A DNA stretch of 64,000 nucleotides from Pseudodesulfovibrio sediminis (GTDB taxonomy: Bacteria > Desulfobacterota > Desulfovibrionia > Desulfovibrionales > Desulfovibrionaceae): contig NZ_AP024485.1 in NCBI RefSeq assembly GCF_020886695.1, forward strand, positions 3,663,001 through 3,727,000, read 5' to 3'. Under the pieces are notes generated by a model, which was not told the origin of the DNA, made no database searches, and saw only the letters and a program-made list of their open reading frames with translations. Below are positions 16,583 to 24,987 of this stretch, one piece after another. Position 1 is the first letter of the stretch, and every line of letters begins with the position of its first letter. Both the position numbers and the translations under genes were made by a program.

Positions 16583-18076
16583 ATGAGAGAAAAAGAACCA
16601 GTGATAATGAAAGAAGATGACTCCAGGTCAACCATTCTCATTGTCGAAGGCAGCCGTTACATCTGCGCCGAGCTCGAACGGCGGATTAGTCAAGAGCTTG
16701 GTTTTGACACGCACATTTGCCAGACTCAGGCAGCTGCGTTGGAATATCTTGACGCCCGCGCTGACACGGTCTTTCTGGCCATTCTCGGGCTGACACTGCC
16801 CGACTCCTCCGAAGGAGAGATCGTGGATCTCTTTTGCGGCAGGAATATTCCCACTCTCGTGTTTACGGCCAACATGGACTCGCTCATCCGCGAGGAGATG
16901 TTGTGCAAGAGTATTCTTGATTATGTCATCAAGGATCCCAACGCGGTATCCAACATTATCGAATATATCCGTCTGCTCAGAACAAACCAGCAGGTCAGGA
17001 TACTTGTCGTGGAGGACTCAAAGAGTTTTCGCAAATTCCTCCATGATATTCTGAGTCGCCAAATGTATGACGTGGTGGCTGTGGAAGACGCTGAAATCGG
17101 TATGGAGCTTCTGAAAGACAACGATTTTACGCTTGCTGTTGTCGACTATGAATTGCCGGGAATGAACGGAGTGGAATTCACCAGACAGGCGCGCATGCAG
17201 TATCGCAAGGATGAACTTGCGATACTGGGGATATCCAATTCCGATGAACCCATGCTCACTGTCAGATACCTGAAAGGCGGGGCAAATGATTTTCTTGCCA
17301 AGCCGTTTGAGGTTGAGGAGTTGTTGGGTCGGGCAAGACAAAGCGTGGAAAATATCGTGACCATGCGTAATTATAAGAACGCCATTGCTGTCAAGAATCG
17401 CTTTCTTGGCATGGCGTCACACGATCTGCGTAGTCCGATCAACGGTATCAAAGGGTTCACCGAGTTGTTGCTGGAAGGGGTCTTTGGCGAGATGTCCGAA
17501 GAGCAGCGCGAGGCGTTGGAGAACATCAGGAGTGCCAATGAGCATATGCTTGCTCTTGTGGTGGATTTACTTGATCTCGTGGTTATCGAAGCGGGTGAAC
17601 TGCAGCTCCATAAGACCCGGGCCAGTCTGATCGATAGTATCGCCTTGCGTATTCGCATACATTCCGTGAGCGCGAGGAAAAAGCATATTTCCATTTCTAC
17701 AGAGTGTGATGATCCGGGCGAGTTCGAATTTGACACCAGCCGTATCGGTCAGGTCATGGACAACCTGTTGTCCAATGCCCTGAAGTTTACCCCGGATGGG
17801 GGCAGTGTGTTCGTGACGCTGTGCCAGCGCAACGGCATGGCCGAAGTGTGTGTGCGTGACAGTGGACAGGGCATTCCTCCGGGTGAGGAAGATCTGTTGT
17901 TTCAGTCATTTCAGAAGACCAGTGTTCGTCCTACTGCCGGGGAACAGTCTACCGGTCTCGGCCTGCCCATTGTCAAAACCATTGTTGAAAAGCACGGCGG
18001 GACCGTCTGGGTGGAGAGTGAATACGGTCAGGGCGCCGCTTTTTGTTTTTCATTTCCAATGGGTCTTGAGTCGTAA
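16583..18076 (+). CDS. Hybrid histidine kinase with two N-terminal receivers, the first degenerate
   Basis: Domain order in 497 residues: receiver 1 (about 17-130), receiver 2 (about 138-255), HisKA with H280 (GMASHDLRSPING) and a HATPase_c domain with DSGQGIP and GLGLPIV. Receiver 2 is intact (ED at 144-145, D188, K240). Receiver 1 has glycine (G69, LGLTLPD) where the phosphoacceptor aspartate should be, and VE in place of the acidic pair, so it is probably not phosphorylated. No membrane segment is seen, so the kinase is cytosolic. The stop codon overlaps the first upstream element of the sigma-54 RNA block, raising the possibility that the two are functionally linked. Start may be M1 or M9. 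Confidence 0.88.
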   Translation: MREKEPVIMKEDDSRSTILIVEGSRYICAELERRISQELGFDTHICQTQAAALEYLDARADTVFLAILGLTLPDSSEGEIVDLFCGRNIPTLVFTANMDSLIREEMLCKSILDYVIKDPNAVSNIIEYIRLLRTNQQVRILVVEDSKSFRKFLHDILSRQMYDVVAVEDAEIGMELLKDNDFTLAVVDYELPGMNGVEFTRQARMQYRKDELAILGISNSDEPMLTVRYLKGGANDFLAKPFEVEELLGRARQSVENIVTMRNYKNAIAVKNRFLGMASHDLRSPINGIKGFTELLLEGVFGEMSEEQREALENIRSANEHMLALVVDLLDLVVIEAGELQLHKTRASLIDSIALRIRIHSVSARKKHISISTECDDPGEFEFDTSRIGQVMDNLLSNALKFTPDGGSVFVTLCQRNGMAEVCVRDSGQGIPPGEEDLLFQSFQKTSVRPTAGEQSTGLGLPIVKTIVEKHGGTVWVESEYGQGAAFCFSFPMGLES

Positions 18077-18146
18077 AAAATCCTGTACCGCCTCCTCCCG
18101 TAAAGAGCGGGTTTTCTCAGAAGAGTAAAAAAAGTTGTACGCATTT
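18072..18146 (+). promoter_or_regulatory. Candidate enhancer (activator-binding) region of sRNA copy 1
   Basis: Two similar elements of the form TAAAAA-N3/4-TGTAC stand here, with their TGTAC cores at 18084-18088 and 18136-18140, 52 bases apart and about 100-155 bases before a sigma-54 promoter. The same pair at the same spacing recurs 300 bases downstream. Position and duplication suit binding sites for a sigma-54 activator; this is inference. The first element overlaps the stop codon of the hybrid kinase. Confidence 0.5.
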
Positions 18147-18237
18147 CTTTGGATAGTACTTTGGGGTTAGATTTTATTGTGTGTCGTATAGTGTTGTAAT
18201 ATATGGATTAAAAATACATATTGTAGAAGAGGAGAGC

Positions 18238-18254
18238 TTGGCACGGCCGTTGCT
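18238..18254 (+). promoter_or_regulatory. Sigma-54 promoter of sRNA copy 1
   Basis: TTGGCACGGCCGTTGCT matches the sigma-54 consensus, with GG at 18240-18241 and GC at 18252-18253 exactly 12 bases apart. The predicted start is near 18265. Sigma-54 promoters need an ATP-driven activator bound upstream. Confidence 0.88.
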
Positions 18255-18264
18255 AATATAGCTG

Positions 18265-18354
18265 CATACTTCTTCTTTTCTTTTGCACACGAGAAATACA
18301 AGGCTTCACCGAATATATCGGTGGAGCCCTTCTCGTATGGTGTACGTTTTTTTT
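18265..18354 (+). ncRNA. Candidate small RNA, copy 1, sigma-54 dependent
   Basis: The predicted transcript is about 90 nucleotides. It begins with an unpaired pyrimidine-rich stretch (CUUCUUCUUUUCUUUU), then a long two-part hairpin: an outer ACGAGAA/UUCUCGU stem and an inner 11-pair GGCUUCACCGA stem with one G-U pair, followed by eight U residues (18347-18354), so it ends in an intrinsic terminator. No open reading frame with a ribosome binding site fits in it. The pyrimidine-rich leader could pair with purine-rich ribosome binding sites of target mRNAs. Copy 2 preserves leader type, stem and terminator. Confidence 0.72.
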
Positions 18355-18371
18355 GCGGAGTGACAGAGCGG

Positions 18372-18446
18372 TGTTAAAAAAACTGTACCGCCTGTTACCG
18401 GAAACTGGGGGTTTTGGGTGAAAGGTTAAAAATCTTGTACTGATTG
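18372..18446 (+). promoter_or_regulatory. Candidate enhancer region of sRNA copy 2
   Basis: Repeats the arrangement of copy 1: TGTAC cores at 18384-18388 and 18436-18440, again 52 bases apart, each preceded by TTAAAAA. The sequence between the cores is also partly conserved (GTACCGCCT, then CCG-AAA, GGG and GGTTTT). A role as activator-binding sites is inferred from position and conservation. Confidence 0.5.
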
Positions 18447-18538
18447 CATGCAGGTGAATCGGGGTACACATACTTTTCATAAAATATAAATCCTTGAAAT
18501 AGAGTGTGTTAACAATAATATTGGTTGGAAATGTTGGC

Positions 18539-18555
18539 TTGGCATGACAGTTGCT
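18539..18555 (+). promoter_or_regulatory. Sigma-54 promoter of sRNA copy 2
   Basis: TTGGCATGACAGTTGCT has the invariant GG (18541-18542) and GC (18553-18554) twelve bases apart. It lies 301 bases downstream of the copy 1 promoter. Predicted start near 18566. Confidence 0.85.
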
Positions 18556-18565
18556 TGTATAAGAG

Positions 18566-18646
18566 TATTCTACTTCCTTTCTTTTGCACACGAGAAACAC
18601 AAGGCTTCACCGGTTGGACCGATGAAGCCTTTCTCGTATGGTTTTT
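18566..18646 (+). ncRNA. Candidate small RNA, copy 2, sigma-54 dependent
   Basis: About 81 nucleotides, aligned base for base with copy 1 over the distance from promoter to hairpin (30 bases in both). It keeps the pyrimidine-rich leader (CUUCCUUUCUUUU), the ACGAGAA/UUCUCGU outer stem, the GGCUUCA inner stem and a U-run (18642-18646). Differences include a G-U pair in copy 1 that is an A-U pair here, and one C-A mismatch. Conservation of structure while the surrounding sequence has drifted suggests selection on the RNA. Confidence 0.7.
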
Positions 18647-18853
18647 GTTAAATATTTATTTCAAATAATATCAAGCAATTATCGTTATTCCACTTGTCGT
18701 GTTGAGTTCGTCAGGTAAGCCAATTTGCTGTGCTGAATAGACGCAATTCGAATATGTCGATGGGTTAAAAAAATTGAATTGCCCGCACATCCGGTTGACT
18801 TGACCGAGCGGTTCAGGGAGAGTCCGATAGTACTTTTGACCTGGAGACGAAGC

Positions 18854-19318
18854 ATGGAAAGCAAGACGCCGTGTCCTCATTGCGGAAAGGATATTATCGG
18901 ATACAAGAACCCCACCCCCACAGTGGATGTCGTCATTCATATGAAGAATGGCACGCCCGAAGGGGACGGAGTTGTCCTTATTGAGCGCATGAATCCTCCG
19001 TACGGATGGGCTTTGCCCGGTGGGTTCGTGGATTATGGAGAGACCTGCGAACAGGCCGCAGTGCGCGAAATGAAAGAGGAGACCGGCCTCGACGTGGAGT
19101 TGACCGGTTTGCTTGGTGTCTATTCGGACCCCAACCGTGACCCTCGCCAGCATACCCTGAGTGTGACCTACATCGGCATCCCGCTCAATCCTGACGAGCT
19201 GGCCGCTGGCGACGATGCTGCCAAGGCGCAGGTCTTCCCTTTGGGGAAGTGGCCTGAGCTGGCTTTCGATCACGAGGTCATCCTGAACGATTTCCTTGCC
19301 AGTTTGGCTAACTCATAG
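18854..19318 (+). CDS. Nudix hydrolase with N-terminal CxxC
   Basis: The Nudix box is complete at about 57-79: G57, E63, the REMKEE core and GL at 78-79, which bind the catalytic magnesium. The enzyme (154 residues) would hydrolyse a nucleoside diphosphate linked to another group; the substrate cannot be told from sequence. The N-terminus has one CPHC pair (residues 7-10) like half a zinc ribbon. The start at 18854 is chosen because GGAGACG precedes it; the frame is open further upstream but lacks the family pattern. It lies 13 bases before pdxA. Confidence 0.88.
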   Translation: MESKTPCPHCGKDIIGYKNPTPTVDVVIHMKNGTPEGDGVVLIERMNPPYGWALPGGFVDYGETCEQAAVREMKEETGLDVELTGLLGVYSDPNRDPRQHTLSVTYIGIPLNPDELAAGDDAAKAQVFPLGKWPELAFDHEVILNDFLASLANS

Positions 19319-19331
19319 ATTGTAATTGGAT

Positions 19332-20357
19332 ATGAATGTGAAAACGCTGTGTATAACCATTGGTGATCCCTGTGGCCTAGGTCCTGAATTGGTGGTCCGC
19401 CACTTTATGGATGAGCCGGAATCGATGGAACGTATTTTGTTGATTGGTCCCGGCGCTGCTTTGGATCGGGTCTCTGCCCGATTGGATGCGGATTTTTCCT
19501 ATGAAGTCGTCGAGGTGCCTGGTGATGTCCGAAGCAGGGACGCGGGGTTGTATCTTTATGAACCGCCGCAGCTTGCGGGAGGGGATTTCCCGGAAGGTGT
19601 GGCCTGTACCGAAGGTGGACGTGCCGCAGGTGTCAGTCTGGATGTTGCGGTGGACGTGCTCAAGGGCGGGATCGCTGATGGTCTGGTCACATGTCCGTTG
19701 AACAAGGCCATGCTTCAATCCGCAGGGTTCAATTTCCCCGGACACACGGAATTTCTGGCTGAAAAGTTGGGCGTGGGGGCGGACAAGGTCTGCATGCACC
19801 TGTGCGGGCACGACCCGGAAGATGATGCGCCCAAACTCAGGGTCAGTCTGGTTACCACCCATCCGGCTCTGCGCGAAGTGCCGGGGCTGGTCACGCAGGA
19901 GCGCATCCTGCATTGCCTCCGACTGACCGCCGATTTTGTGCGGACACTGGGATTGTCCGGCCCGGTGGGCGTGTGCGGTCTTAATCCGCATGCGGGAGAG
20001 TCCGGGAAGATCGGCGACGAAGAGACGCGCATTGTCATTCCTGCCCTGGAGGCCGCCAAAGCAGAAGGCCTCGACGTGGTCGGCCCCATTCCGGGAGACA
20101 CCATCTTTCATTTCGCTGCCAAGGGTGACTACCCGGCAGTGCTGGCCATGTATCACGATCAGGGACTCGCTCCACTGAAGCTGCTGCATTTTAGTCAGGC
20201 CGTGAACGTCACATTGGGCCTGCCGTATCCGCGCACATCGCCGGATCATGGTACAGGCTATGATCTGGTCGGCACGGGCAAGGCGTCCATAAAGAGTTTT
20301 CAGGCCGCCCTTGATATGGCGCGTGCTCTGGTCAGCAGCAAAGGGGGCCAGGCATGA
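19332..20357 (+). CDS. pdxA: 4-hydroxythreonine-4-phosphate dehydrogenase
   Basis: PdxA oxidises 4-phosphohydroxy-L-threonine in the DXP-dependent pathway to pyridoxal phosphate. The N-terminal ITIGDPCGLGPE is diagnostic, as is DGLVTCPLNKAML near 117-128. Metal-binding histidines are visible at H177 (VTTHPAL), H220 (GLNPHAGE) and H275 (YHDQGLAPLK). Length (341) is normal. The ATG at 19332 gives the usual family start; an in-frame TTG six bases earlier is the alternative, and neither has a good ribosome binding site. The gene overlaps gmhB by four bases. Confidence 0.95.
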   Translation: MNVKTLCITIGDPCGLGPELVVRHFMDEPESMERILLIGPGAALDRVSARLDADFSYEVVEVPGDVRSRDAGLYLYEPPQLAGGDFPEGVACTEGGRAAGVSLDVAVDVLKGGIADGLVTCPLNKAMLQSAGFNFPGHTEFLAEKLGVGADKVCMHLCGHDPEDDAPKLRVSLVTTHPALREVPGLVTQERILHCLRLTADFVRTLGLSGPVGVCGLNPHAGESGKIGDEETRIVIPALEAAKAEGLDVVGPIPGDTIFHFAAKGDYPAVLAMYHDQGLAPLKLLHFSQAVNVTLGLPYPRTSPDHGTGYDLVGTGKASIKSFQAALDMARALVSSKGGQA

Positions 20358-20893
20358 GTAAGCGCTATATACTGCTTGATAGGGACGGGACCATCATTTT
20401 TGACAAGCACTACCTGAGCGACCCGGATGGCGTGGAGTTGTTGCCCGGAGCAGTGGAAGGGCTCAAGCTCATGCAGGCTATGGGATATGGGCTGGTCGTG
20501 CTGACCAACCAGTCCGGTGTCGGGCGTGGGTATTATGATGTGGCTTCGGTCAATGCCTGCAACGGGCGAATGATGGAACTGTTGGGCGAGTACGGGATTA
20601 CTGTTGATGGCGTGTTTTTCTGTCCGCATGAGCCTGAAGCGCAGTGCTCATGCCGCAAGCCCGCATCCGGTCTTATGGATCAGGCTGCCGCAGCACACGG
20701 ATTCAATCCGCAGGAAGCCTTCATGATTGGCGACAAGGAAGCCGATATGGGGGTAGGACGGGCCACTGGAGCGACCACCATTCTGGTGCGGACAGGTAAA
20801 GGCGCAGCCCATGAAGAGCGGTGCCGCGATAGCGCCGACTATGTGGTTGACGACCTGGTAGGCGCAGCAAATATTATCAAGTCACTTGGATGA
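20354..20893 (+). CDS. gmhB: D-glycero-D-manno-heptose-1,7-bisphosphate 7-phosphatase (GmhB-like HAD)
   Basis: A 179-residue histidinol-phosphatase-type HAD enzyme. The nucleophile motif LDRDGT gives D9 and D11, TNQSG (51-55) is motif II, and the Cys-His zinc loop is C90, H92, C98 and C100 (CPHEPEAQCSC). GDKEADMGVG supplies motif IV. GmhB removes the 7-phosphate during ADP-heptose synthesis for lipopolysaccharide, which fits kdsB and waaA a few kilobases away. A bifunctional or histidinol phosphate role is less likely. Translation is coupled to pdxA (ATGA overlap). Confidence 0.88.
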   Translation: MSKRYILLDRDGTIIFDKHYLSDPDGVELLPGAVEGLKLMQAMGYGLVVLTNQSGVGRGYYDVASVNACNGRMMELLGEYGITVDGVFFCPHEPEAQCSCRKPASGLMDQAAAAHGFNPQEAFMIGDKEADMGVGRATGATTILVRTGKGAAHEERCRDSADYVVDDLVGAANIIKSLG

Positions 20894-20934
20894 GTGTTGT
20901 ATTTCCGTCTCGTCTGGCTGATACAGTCAAAAAA

Positions 20935-20958
20935 AAGGGTTCCTGAACAGGAACCCTT
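20935..20958. terminator. Bidirectional intrinsic terminator
   Basis: AAGGGTTCCTG and CAGGAACCCTT form a near-perfect stem with runs of A on the left and T on the right, so it can stop transcription from gmhB (plus) and from the TPR gene (minus), which converge here. Confidence 0.88.
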
Positions 20959-20981
20959 TTGGGTGTAGTGCCGTTGGGAAA

Positions 20982-21785
20982 TTATTCGCCCAATTTCTTT
21001 TGCGCGAACTTAAGCATTTTGACCGCTTCATCAAAGTCGGGATTAATGGCCACGGCTGCTTTGGCTGATTGCGCCATCTTCGACCATTTTCGCCAGTCAT
21101 AGTAGAGTCTGCCGATGTTGTAATGCAGGTATTCATCCTTGCTCGTCAGGGTGAGCGCCTTCAGATAATATTTTTCGGCTGTCTCATAGTCTTTCATTTT
21201 CCGCAGGACCATGCCGATGCGGTTGTATAGGTGGATGGCATTGGGATCGTCTTTGAGCGCGCCATCCAGCATAAGGTAGGCTTCTTTGTACCTTCCGGCA
21301 TTGAGATACCGGTCAGCGATGTCAGCCTTGAGGTCGGCATCTCCCTCAAAGTCTTTGACCAATTGGTCGAAGATGCTGGTGGCCTTGTCCCATTCTTCAC
21401 TGTCCAGATGCTTTTGTCCCTGTTCAAGGGCGGCTTTCTTTTGCGCCTGGATTGCTTCAATGTCACCCTTTACGGATTCGTTCAGCGCTTTTTGCAGTTC
21501 CTGCAGGAGCTCGCGCATGGCGTCGAGCAACGCTCGTTCTTTTCCCGGTTCATAGCTGATGACCAAGGGATAGATCTTGCGTAGCTCCTTGTCGGAGTTG
21601 AGCGCATAGGTGACCTTGTGCAGAAGGTCTTCAAACTCTTCCCGTTCATTCTTCATGACCTGGGTCTTGAGGAAAAGGATGAGTCCGTCATGCACACCCT
21701 GAACGGCGGGCATATACTTGCCCTTTTTCAAAAGGGTTGTGACTGAGTTCAGCTTCTTGCGCGATTTTATTAGATCAGAGGACAT
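20982..21785 (-). CDS. TPR-repeat protein of unknown function
   Basis: No catalytic motif is recognised in these 267 residues. The C-terminal half (about 115-265) is built of tetratricopeptide-like repeats, for example GRYKEAYLMLDGALKDDPNA and KDYETAEKYYLKALTLTSKD, suggesting a protein-interaction scaffold. The N-terminal part is helical and charged. There is no signal peptide or membrane segment. It lies 33 bases after carA in the same direction and may be cotranscribed with it. Confidence 0.75.
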   Translation of the reverse strand: MSSDLIKSRKKLNSVTTLLKKGKYMPAVQGVHDGLILFLKTQVMKNEREEFEDLLHKVTYALNSDKELRKIYPLVISYEPGKERALLDAMRELLQELQKALNESVKGDIEAIQAQKKAALEQGQKHLDSEEWDKATSIFDQLVKDFEGDADLKADIADRYLNAGRYKEAYLMLDGALKDDPNAIHLYNRIGMVLRKMKDYETAEKYYLKALTLTSKDEYLHYNIGRLYYDWRKWSKMAQSAKAAVAINPDFDEAVKMLKFAQKKLGE

Positions 21786-21817
21786 GGTTGCTCCTGCCGT
21801 TTATTCGATCCGCTTGA

Positions 21818-22942
21818 TTATAGACCTGTGGTTTCCCTGACCATATCACGAAATCTGGAAAAGAAATAGCGGCTATCGTGAGGACCGGGACCGGCCTCTG
21901 GATGATGCTGAATGGCAAGGATCGGCTTTTCGCGATGTCTGAACCCCTCAAGGGTGTTGTCATTGAGATTTGTGTGTGTGGGTTCCAGGAAATCCAACCC
22001 TTCAATATCGACACAGAAACCGTGGTTCTGAGAGGAAATCTCGATCTTTTCGGTGTGCAGATCAATGACGGGGTGGTTGCACCCATGGTGGCCGAATTTC
22101 AGCTTGAAAGTGGTGCCGCCCATGGCAAGGCCGAGAATCTGGTGGCCCAGGCAGATGCCTGCGGTGGGGTACTCCTCACAGAGTTCCCTGGTCGCTTCCA
22201 CGGCAGTCGTCACGGCAGCCGGGTCACCGGGGCCGTTGGACAGGAACACGGCGTCCGGGCCGAGTTCGCGTACCTGGGCTGCGGTGTAATGGGAGGGCAG
22301 GACGATCATGTCAAACCCTTGGGCTTCCATGAGACGCAGGATATTCCACTTGATACCGAAGTCGTACACAGCCAGCTTGGGGCCGGTGCCGGACCAGGAG
22401 AAATCCTTCATGTTCTCAATGGTGACGGGCTTTTTGCCGTCCCACGTATAGGGCTTCTTGCAGGAAACGCGGTCAGCCAGGTTCAGGCCTTCCATGTTTT
22501 CGATTCCCTGTGCCTTTTTGACCAGCTCTTCAGGGTCGACATTGCCGGTGGCAATGAACCCGCGCTGTGCACCGTTGATGCGCAGGTGGCGGGTCAGGGC
22601 GCGGGTGTCGACACCTTCGATACCCATGACTCCGACCTCGGTCAGGTAGTCGGGCAGGGACATGGTGGAGCGCCAGTTGGAGGGACGCTTGCAGCATTCC
22701 TTGACGATGAAACCACCCACCTGCACCTTGTCCGACTCGATGTCGTCAGGGTTCACGCCGTAGTTGCCGATGAGCGGGTATGTCATGGTGACCATCTGGC
22801 CGGTATAGGACGGGTCGGTCAGGATTTCCTGATACCCGGTCATGCCGGTGTTGAAGATGACTTCACCGGAGGCTTCACCCTGTCCGGTAAAGCTTGTTCC
22901 CTTGAAAATGGTTCCGTCCTCGAGGGCAAGGATCGCTTTCAT
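21818..22942 (-). CDS. carA: Carbamoyl-phosphate synthase small (glutaminase) subunit
   Basis: CarA releases ammonia from glutamine for the large subunit, feeding pyrimidine and arginine synthesis. The N-terminal [13 protein letters not shown] and [11 protein letters not shown] are typical, and the class I glutaminase triad is visible: C264 in GICLGHQ, H347 and E349 in HHPEAGPGP. Length (374) is normal. carB is not adjacent, so the two subunits are encoded apart in this genome. It lies three bases after kdsB. Confidence 0.97.
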   Translation of the reverse strand: MKAILALEDGTIFKGTSFTGQGEASGEVIFNTGMTGYQEILTDPSYTGQMVTMTYPLIGNYGVNPDDIESDKVQVGGFIVKECCKRPSNWRSTMSLPDYLTEVGVMGIEGVDTRALTRHLRINGAQRGFIATGNVDPEELVKKAQGIENMEGLNLADRVSCKKPYTWDGKKPVTIENMKDFSWSGTGPKLAVYDFGIKWNILRLMEAQGFDMIVLPSHYTAAQVRELGPDAVFLSNGPGDPAAVTTAVEATRELCEEYPTAGICLGHQILGLAMGGTTFKLKFGHHGCNHPVIDLHTEKIEISSQNHGFCVDIEGLDFLEPTHTNLNDNTLEGFRHREKPILAIQHHPEAGPGPHDSRYFFSRFRDMVRETTGL

Positions 22943-22945
22943 TGC

Positions 22946-23683
22946 TTAAGTCTCCAGAATTTCTTTGGCTTTGATGAGATCATCGGGCCTGTCCACTCCG
23001 TGGCAGGTGTGCCTTGTCTCGGTCACATAAATATCGATACCGTCTTCAAGCAGACGGAGTTGTTCCAGTTTTTCACGCAGTTCCAGCGGGCTGGGTTCCA
23101 GGCTGCCGAACCGCTCCAGGGCTTCCATGCGAAATCCGTAGAGTCCTATGTGGAGCAGGAATCCATGCACTTTCTCGTCGCGGTCATAGGGTACCAGCGA
23201 ACGGGAGAAATATAGCGCCCGGCCATTCTGTGCCCGTACCACCTTGACCCGATCCGGTGACTGCGCGTCCGTTTCACTGATGGCTGTCGCCAGCGTTGTG
23301 ACTCGGACTTTGCCGTTTTCAAATGGCGTGACCAGTTCAGTGAGCATCTCCGGCTCCAGACAGGGTTCATCGCCCTGAATGTTCACCACAACGGCTTCGG
23401 AGGAGATTTCAAGCTGTCGGGCGGCTTCCAGTACGCGGTCCGTACCGCTGGTGTGGTCGCTACGGGTCATGACCACTGGTACGTTCAGCGCCGTGGCTGC
23501 CTCAAATATCCTTTCGTCATCAGTCGCCAGTGTGACACTGGTCATCTGGGGGCATTGAGCCGCCCGACTGTAGACGTGCCAAAACATGGGTTTACCCTTG
23601 ATCTCAACCAGGGGCTTGCCCGGGAATCGGGAGGATTCATACCTCGCCGGGATTATGCCGTGACACTCGGGAAATTCGTTCAT
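22946..23683 (-). CDS. kdsB: 3-deoxy-manno-octulosonate cytidylyltransferase
   Basis: KdsB activates KDO with CTP to CMP-KDO for lipopolysaccharide inner core. The N-terminal [16 protein letters not shown] nucleotide-binding loop, NIQGDEPCL (about 99-107) and the C-terminal [10 protein letters not shown] are characteristic. Length (245) is normal. It stands between carA and waaA; its product is the donor used by WaaA, so the neighbouring genes supply consecutive steps. Confidence 0.96.
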   Translation of the reverse strand: MNEFPECHGIIPARYESSRFPGKPLVEIKGKPMFWHVYSRAAQCPQMTSVTLATDDERIFEAATALNVPVVMTRSDHTSGTDRVLEAARQLEISSEAVVVNIQGDEPCLEPEMLTELVTPFENGKVRVTTLATAISETDAQSPDRVKVVRAQNGRALYFSRSLVPYDRDEKVHGFLLHIGLYGFRMEALERFGSLEPSPLELREKLEQLRLLEDGIDIYVTETRHTCHGVDRPDDLIKAKEILET

Positions 23684-23703
23684 CTCGTTCCGTGTAGGGG
23701 TAT

Positions 23704-24987
23704 TTAATCTTTATTGAAGAAATCAGCAACCTGTTTACACACAGCTTTCGCGCCGCCTCTGCGGGTTTTGATATACTGTTTTGCCCTGGAGGCAACCCCG
23801 CGTCGGTCGGCTTTCGAATCAATTATTTTGATCAATGAATCCAGCGCGTCAGACCAGTCGCTGGCTTCAATTGCCAGGCCGGAATCGATGATTTCCCGTC
23901 CCACCCAGGCAAAGTTTTTCCAATGAGGACCGGTGACAGGAGTCACGCCGCATGTCAGCGGCTCAAGAAAGTTCTGTCCACCCAGGGGGGCGAGACTGCC
24001 GCCCACATAGGCTGCTTTTGACAGCCCGTAGGCCGGAACCAGCTCGCCGAAGGCGTCCCAGAGAATGACGGTACCGGGTTTGACCGGCCCGTTTATATGG
24101 GAGCGGAGGAGGGTGTTGAGCCCTGCCTGATTCAGGGATTTTCGCCACAGCTCGATGTGGTGCATGTGGCGTGGAAAGAGGCCCAGAATGGTGTCCGGTT
24201 TGGCGCGCATTAGTCCGGCCGCCAACTGTCGGATTTCCGGTTCCTCTTCCTTGCGGACGGATCCGAAGACCACGAATGTTTCCCCTTGCGGAATGAGGTC
24301 GCGCAACGGGTTGTCCTTGCGGGCACCGGGACCGGCTGCGCCCATGCGATCAAATTTGATGTTGGGCATGATGTGGATGTTATCCGAGCCGAACAGAGTG
24401 GAAAAGCGGCGGCCGTCCACTTCGGACATGGCCATGATGGAATCCGGGCGCAGGGCTTTGAACAGGCCGGGCCAGGAGAGATAGCCCGCAAGGCTTTTGG
24501 TGGTCATGCGCCCGTTGGCCAGAAGAATGTGTGTGCCGGCATTTTTGCAGGCGCTCAGGAAGCCAGGCCAGATTTCCGTTTCCAGAATAAGGGCCAGCTT
24601 CGGTCGTACATGGGCGACCATGCGATGCATGATGGCAGGATCGTCAAAGGGAAAATACCACGGCTGGACAGCCAGTCCGGCCTTGAGACCGTTGATCTCC
24701 TCGGCAGCGCGGGTCAGGGTCTGGTATCCCTGCAGCGTGTTGGTGGTTGCCAGAACGCGCAGGGTCTCCTTGAACGGGGAGGTAAGATTCTTCAATACTT
24801 CCCAGGCAAGATAGGCCTCGCCACCGCTGGCAGCCTGCATCCATATATCCGCTTGAGCGGGCATGCCTCCGGTGAGGGTGCGTTGTTCCCAGCCTTCCTT
24901 GAGGCGGGAGTTGAGCTTGAGGAGCGGGAGTGCGGCTTTCCAACCCAGGCCGTATGCTTTGAGCGCGAGGTTCACGCCTGTTGTCAT
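23704..24987 (-). CDS. waaA: 3-deoxy-D-manno-octulosonic acid (KDO) transferase
   Basis: WaaA transfers KDO from CMP-KDO to lipid A precursor at the inner membrane. The GT30 signature is visible: an N-terminal anchor region, the acceptor-side ASGGE with E57 in the catalytic position, [11 protein letters not shown] near 133-143 and the donor-site region [10 protein letters not shown] with [14 protein letters not shown] near 350. Length (427) is normal. One variation: the usual SVGE is SGGE here. It overlaps ddl by four bases and is followed by kdsB. Confidence 0.95.
   Translation of the reverse strand: MTTGVNLALKAYGLGWKAALPLLKLNSRLKEGWEQRTLTGGMPAQADIWMQAASGGEAYLAWEVLKNLTSPFKETLRVLATTNTLQGYQTLTRAAEEINGLKAGLAVQPWYFPFDDPAIMHRMVAHVRPKLALILETEIWPGFLSACKNAGTHILLANGRMTTKSLAGYLSWPGLFKALRPDSIMAMSEVDGRRFSTLFGSDNIHIMPNIKFDRMGAAGPGARKDNPLRDLIPQGETFVVFGSVRKEEEPEIRQLAAGLMRAKPDTILGLFPRHMHHIELWRKSLNQAGLNTLLRSHINGPVKPGTVILWDAFGELVPAYGLSKAAYVGGSLAPLGGQNFLEPLTCGVTPVTGPHWKNFAWVGREIIDSGLAIEASDWSDALDSLIKIIDSKADRRGVASRAKQYIKTRRGGAKAVCKQVADFFNKD

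Larger units (their letters stand above)
18072..18646 (+). repeat. Diverged tandem duplication, about 300-base unit, two copies
   Basis: Two units start 300 bases apart. Conserved blocks are the upstream element pair, the sigma-54 promoter and the terminated hairpin; the roughly 90 bases between elements and promoter are not obviously conserved. This is the whole content of the long gap between the hybrid kinase and the Nudix gene, apart from about 200 bases (18655-18853) in which I see no feature. Confidence 0.8.

Noticed and set aside
18253..18600. 115-codon minus-strand frame over the sRNA block
   Set aside because: It reads through both hairpins and the sigma-54 promoters; composition is not protein-like and no ribosome binding site is seen.
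18072..18646. Repeat pair considered as CRISPR or insertion-sequence ends
   Set aside because: Only two units, 300 bases apart, with conserved promoter and terminator rather than short repeats with unique spacers; no transposase or cas gene is near.
21878..23215. 445-codon frame antisense to carA and kdsB
   Set aside because: Both minus-strand genes are well supported by active-site motifs; the antisense frame is not.
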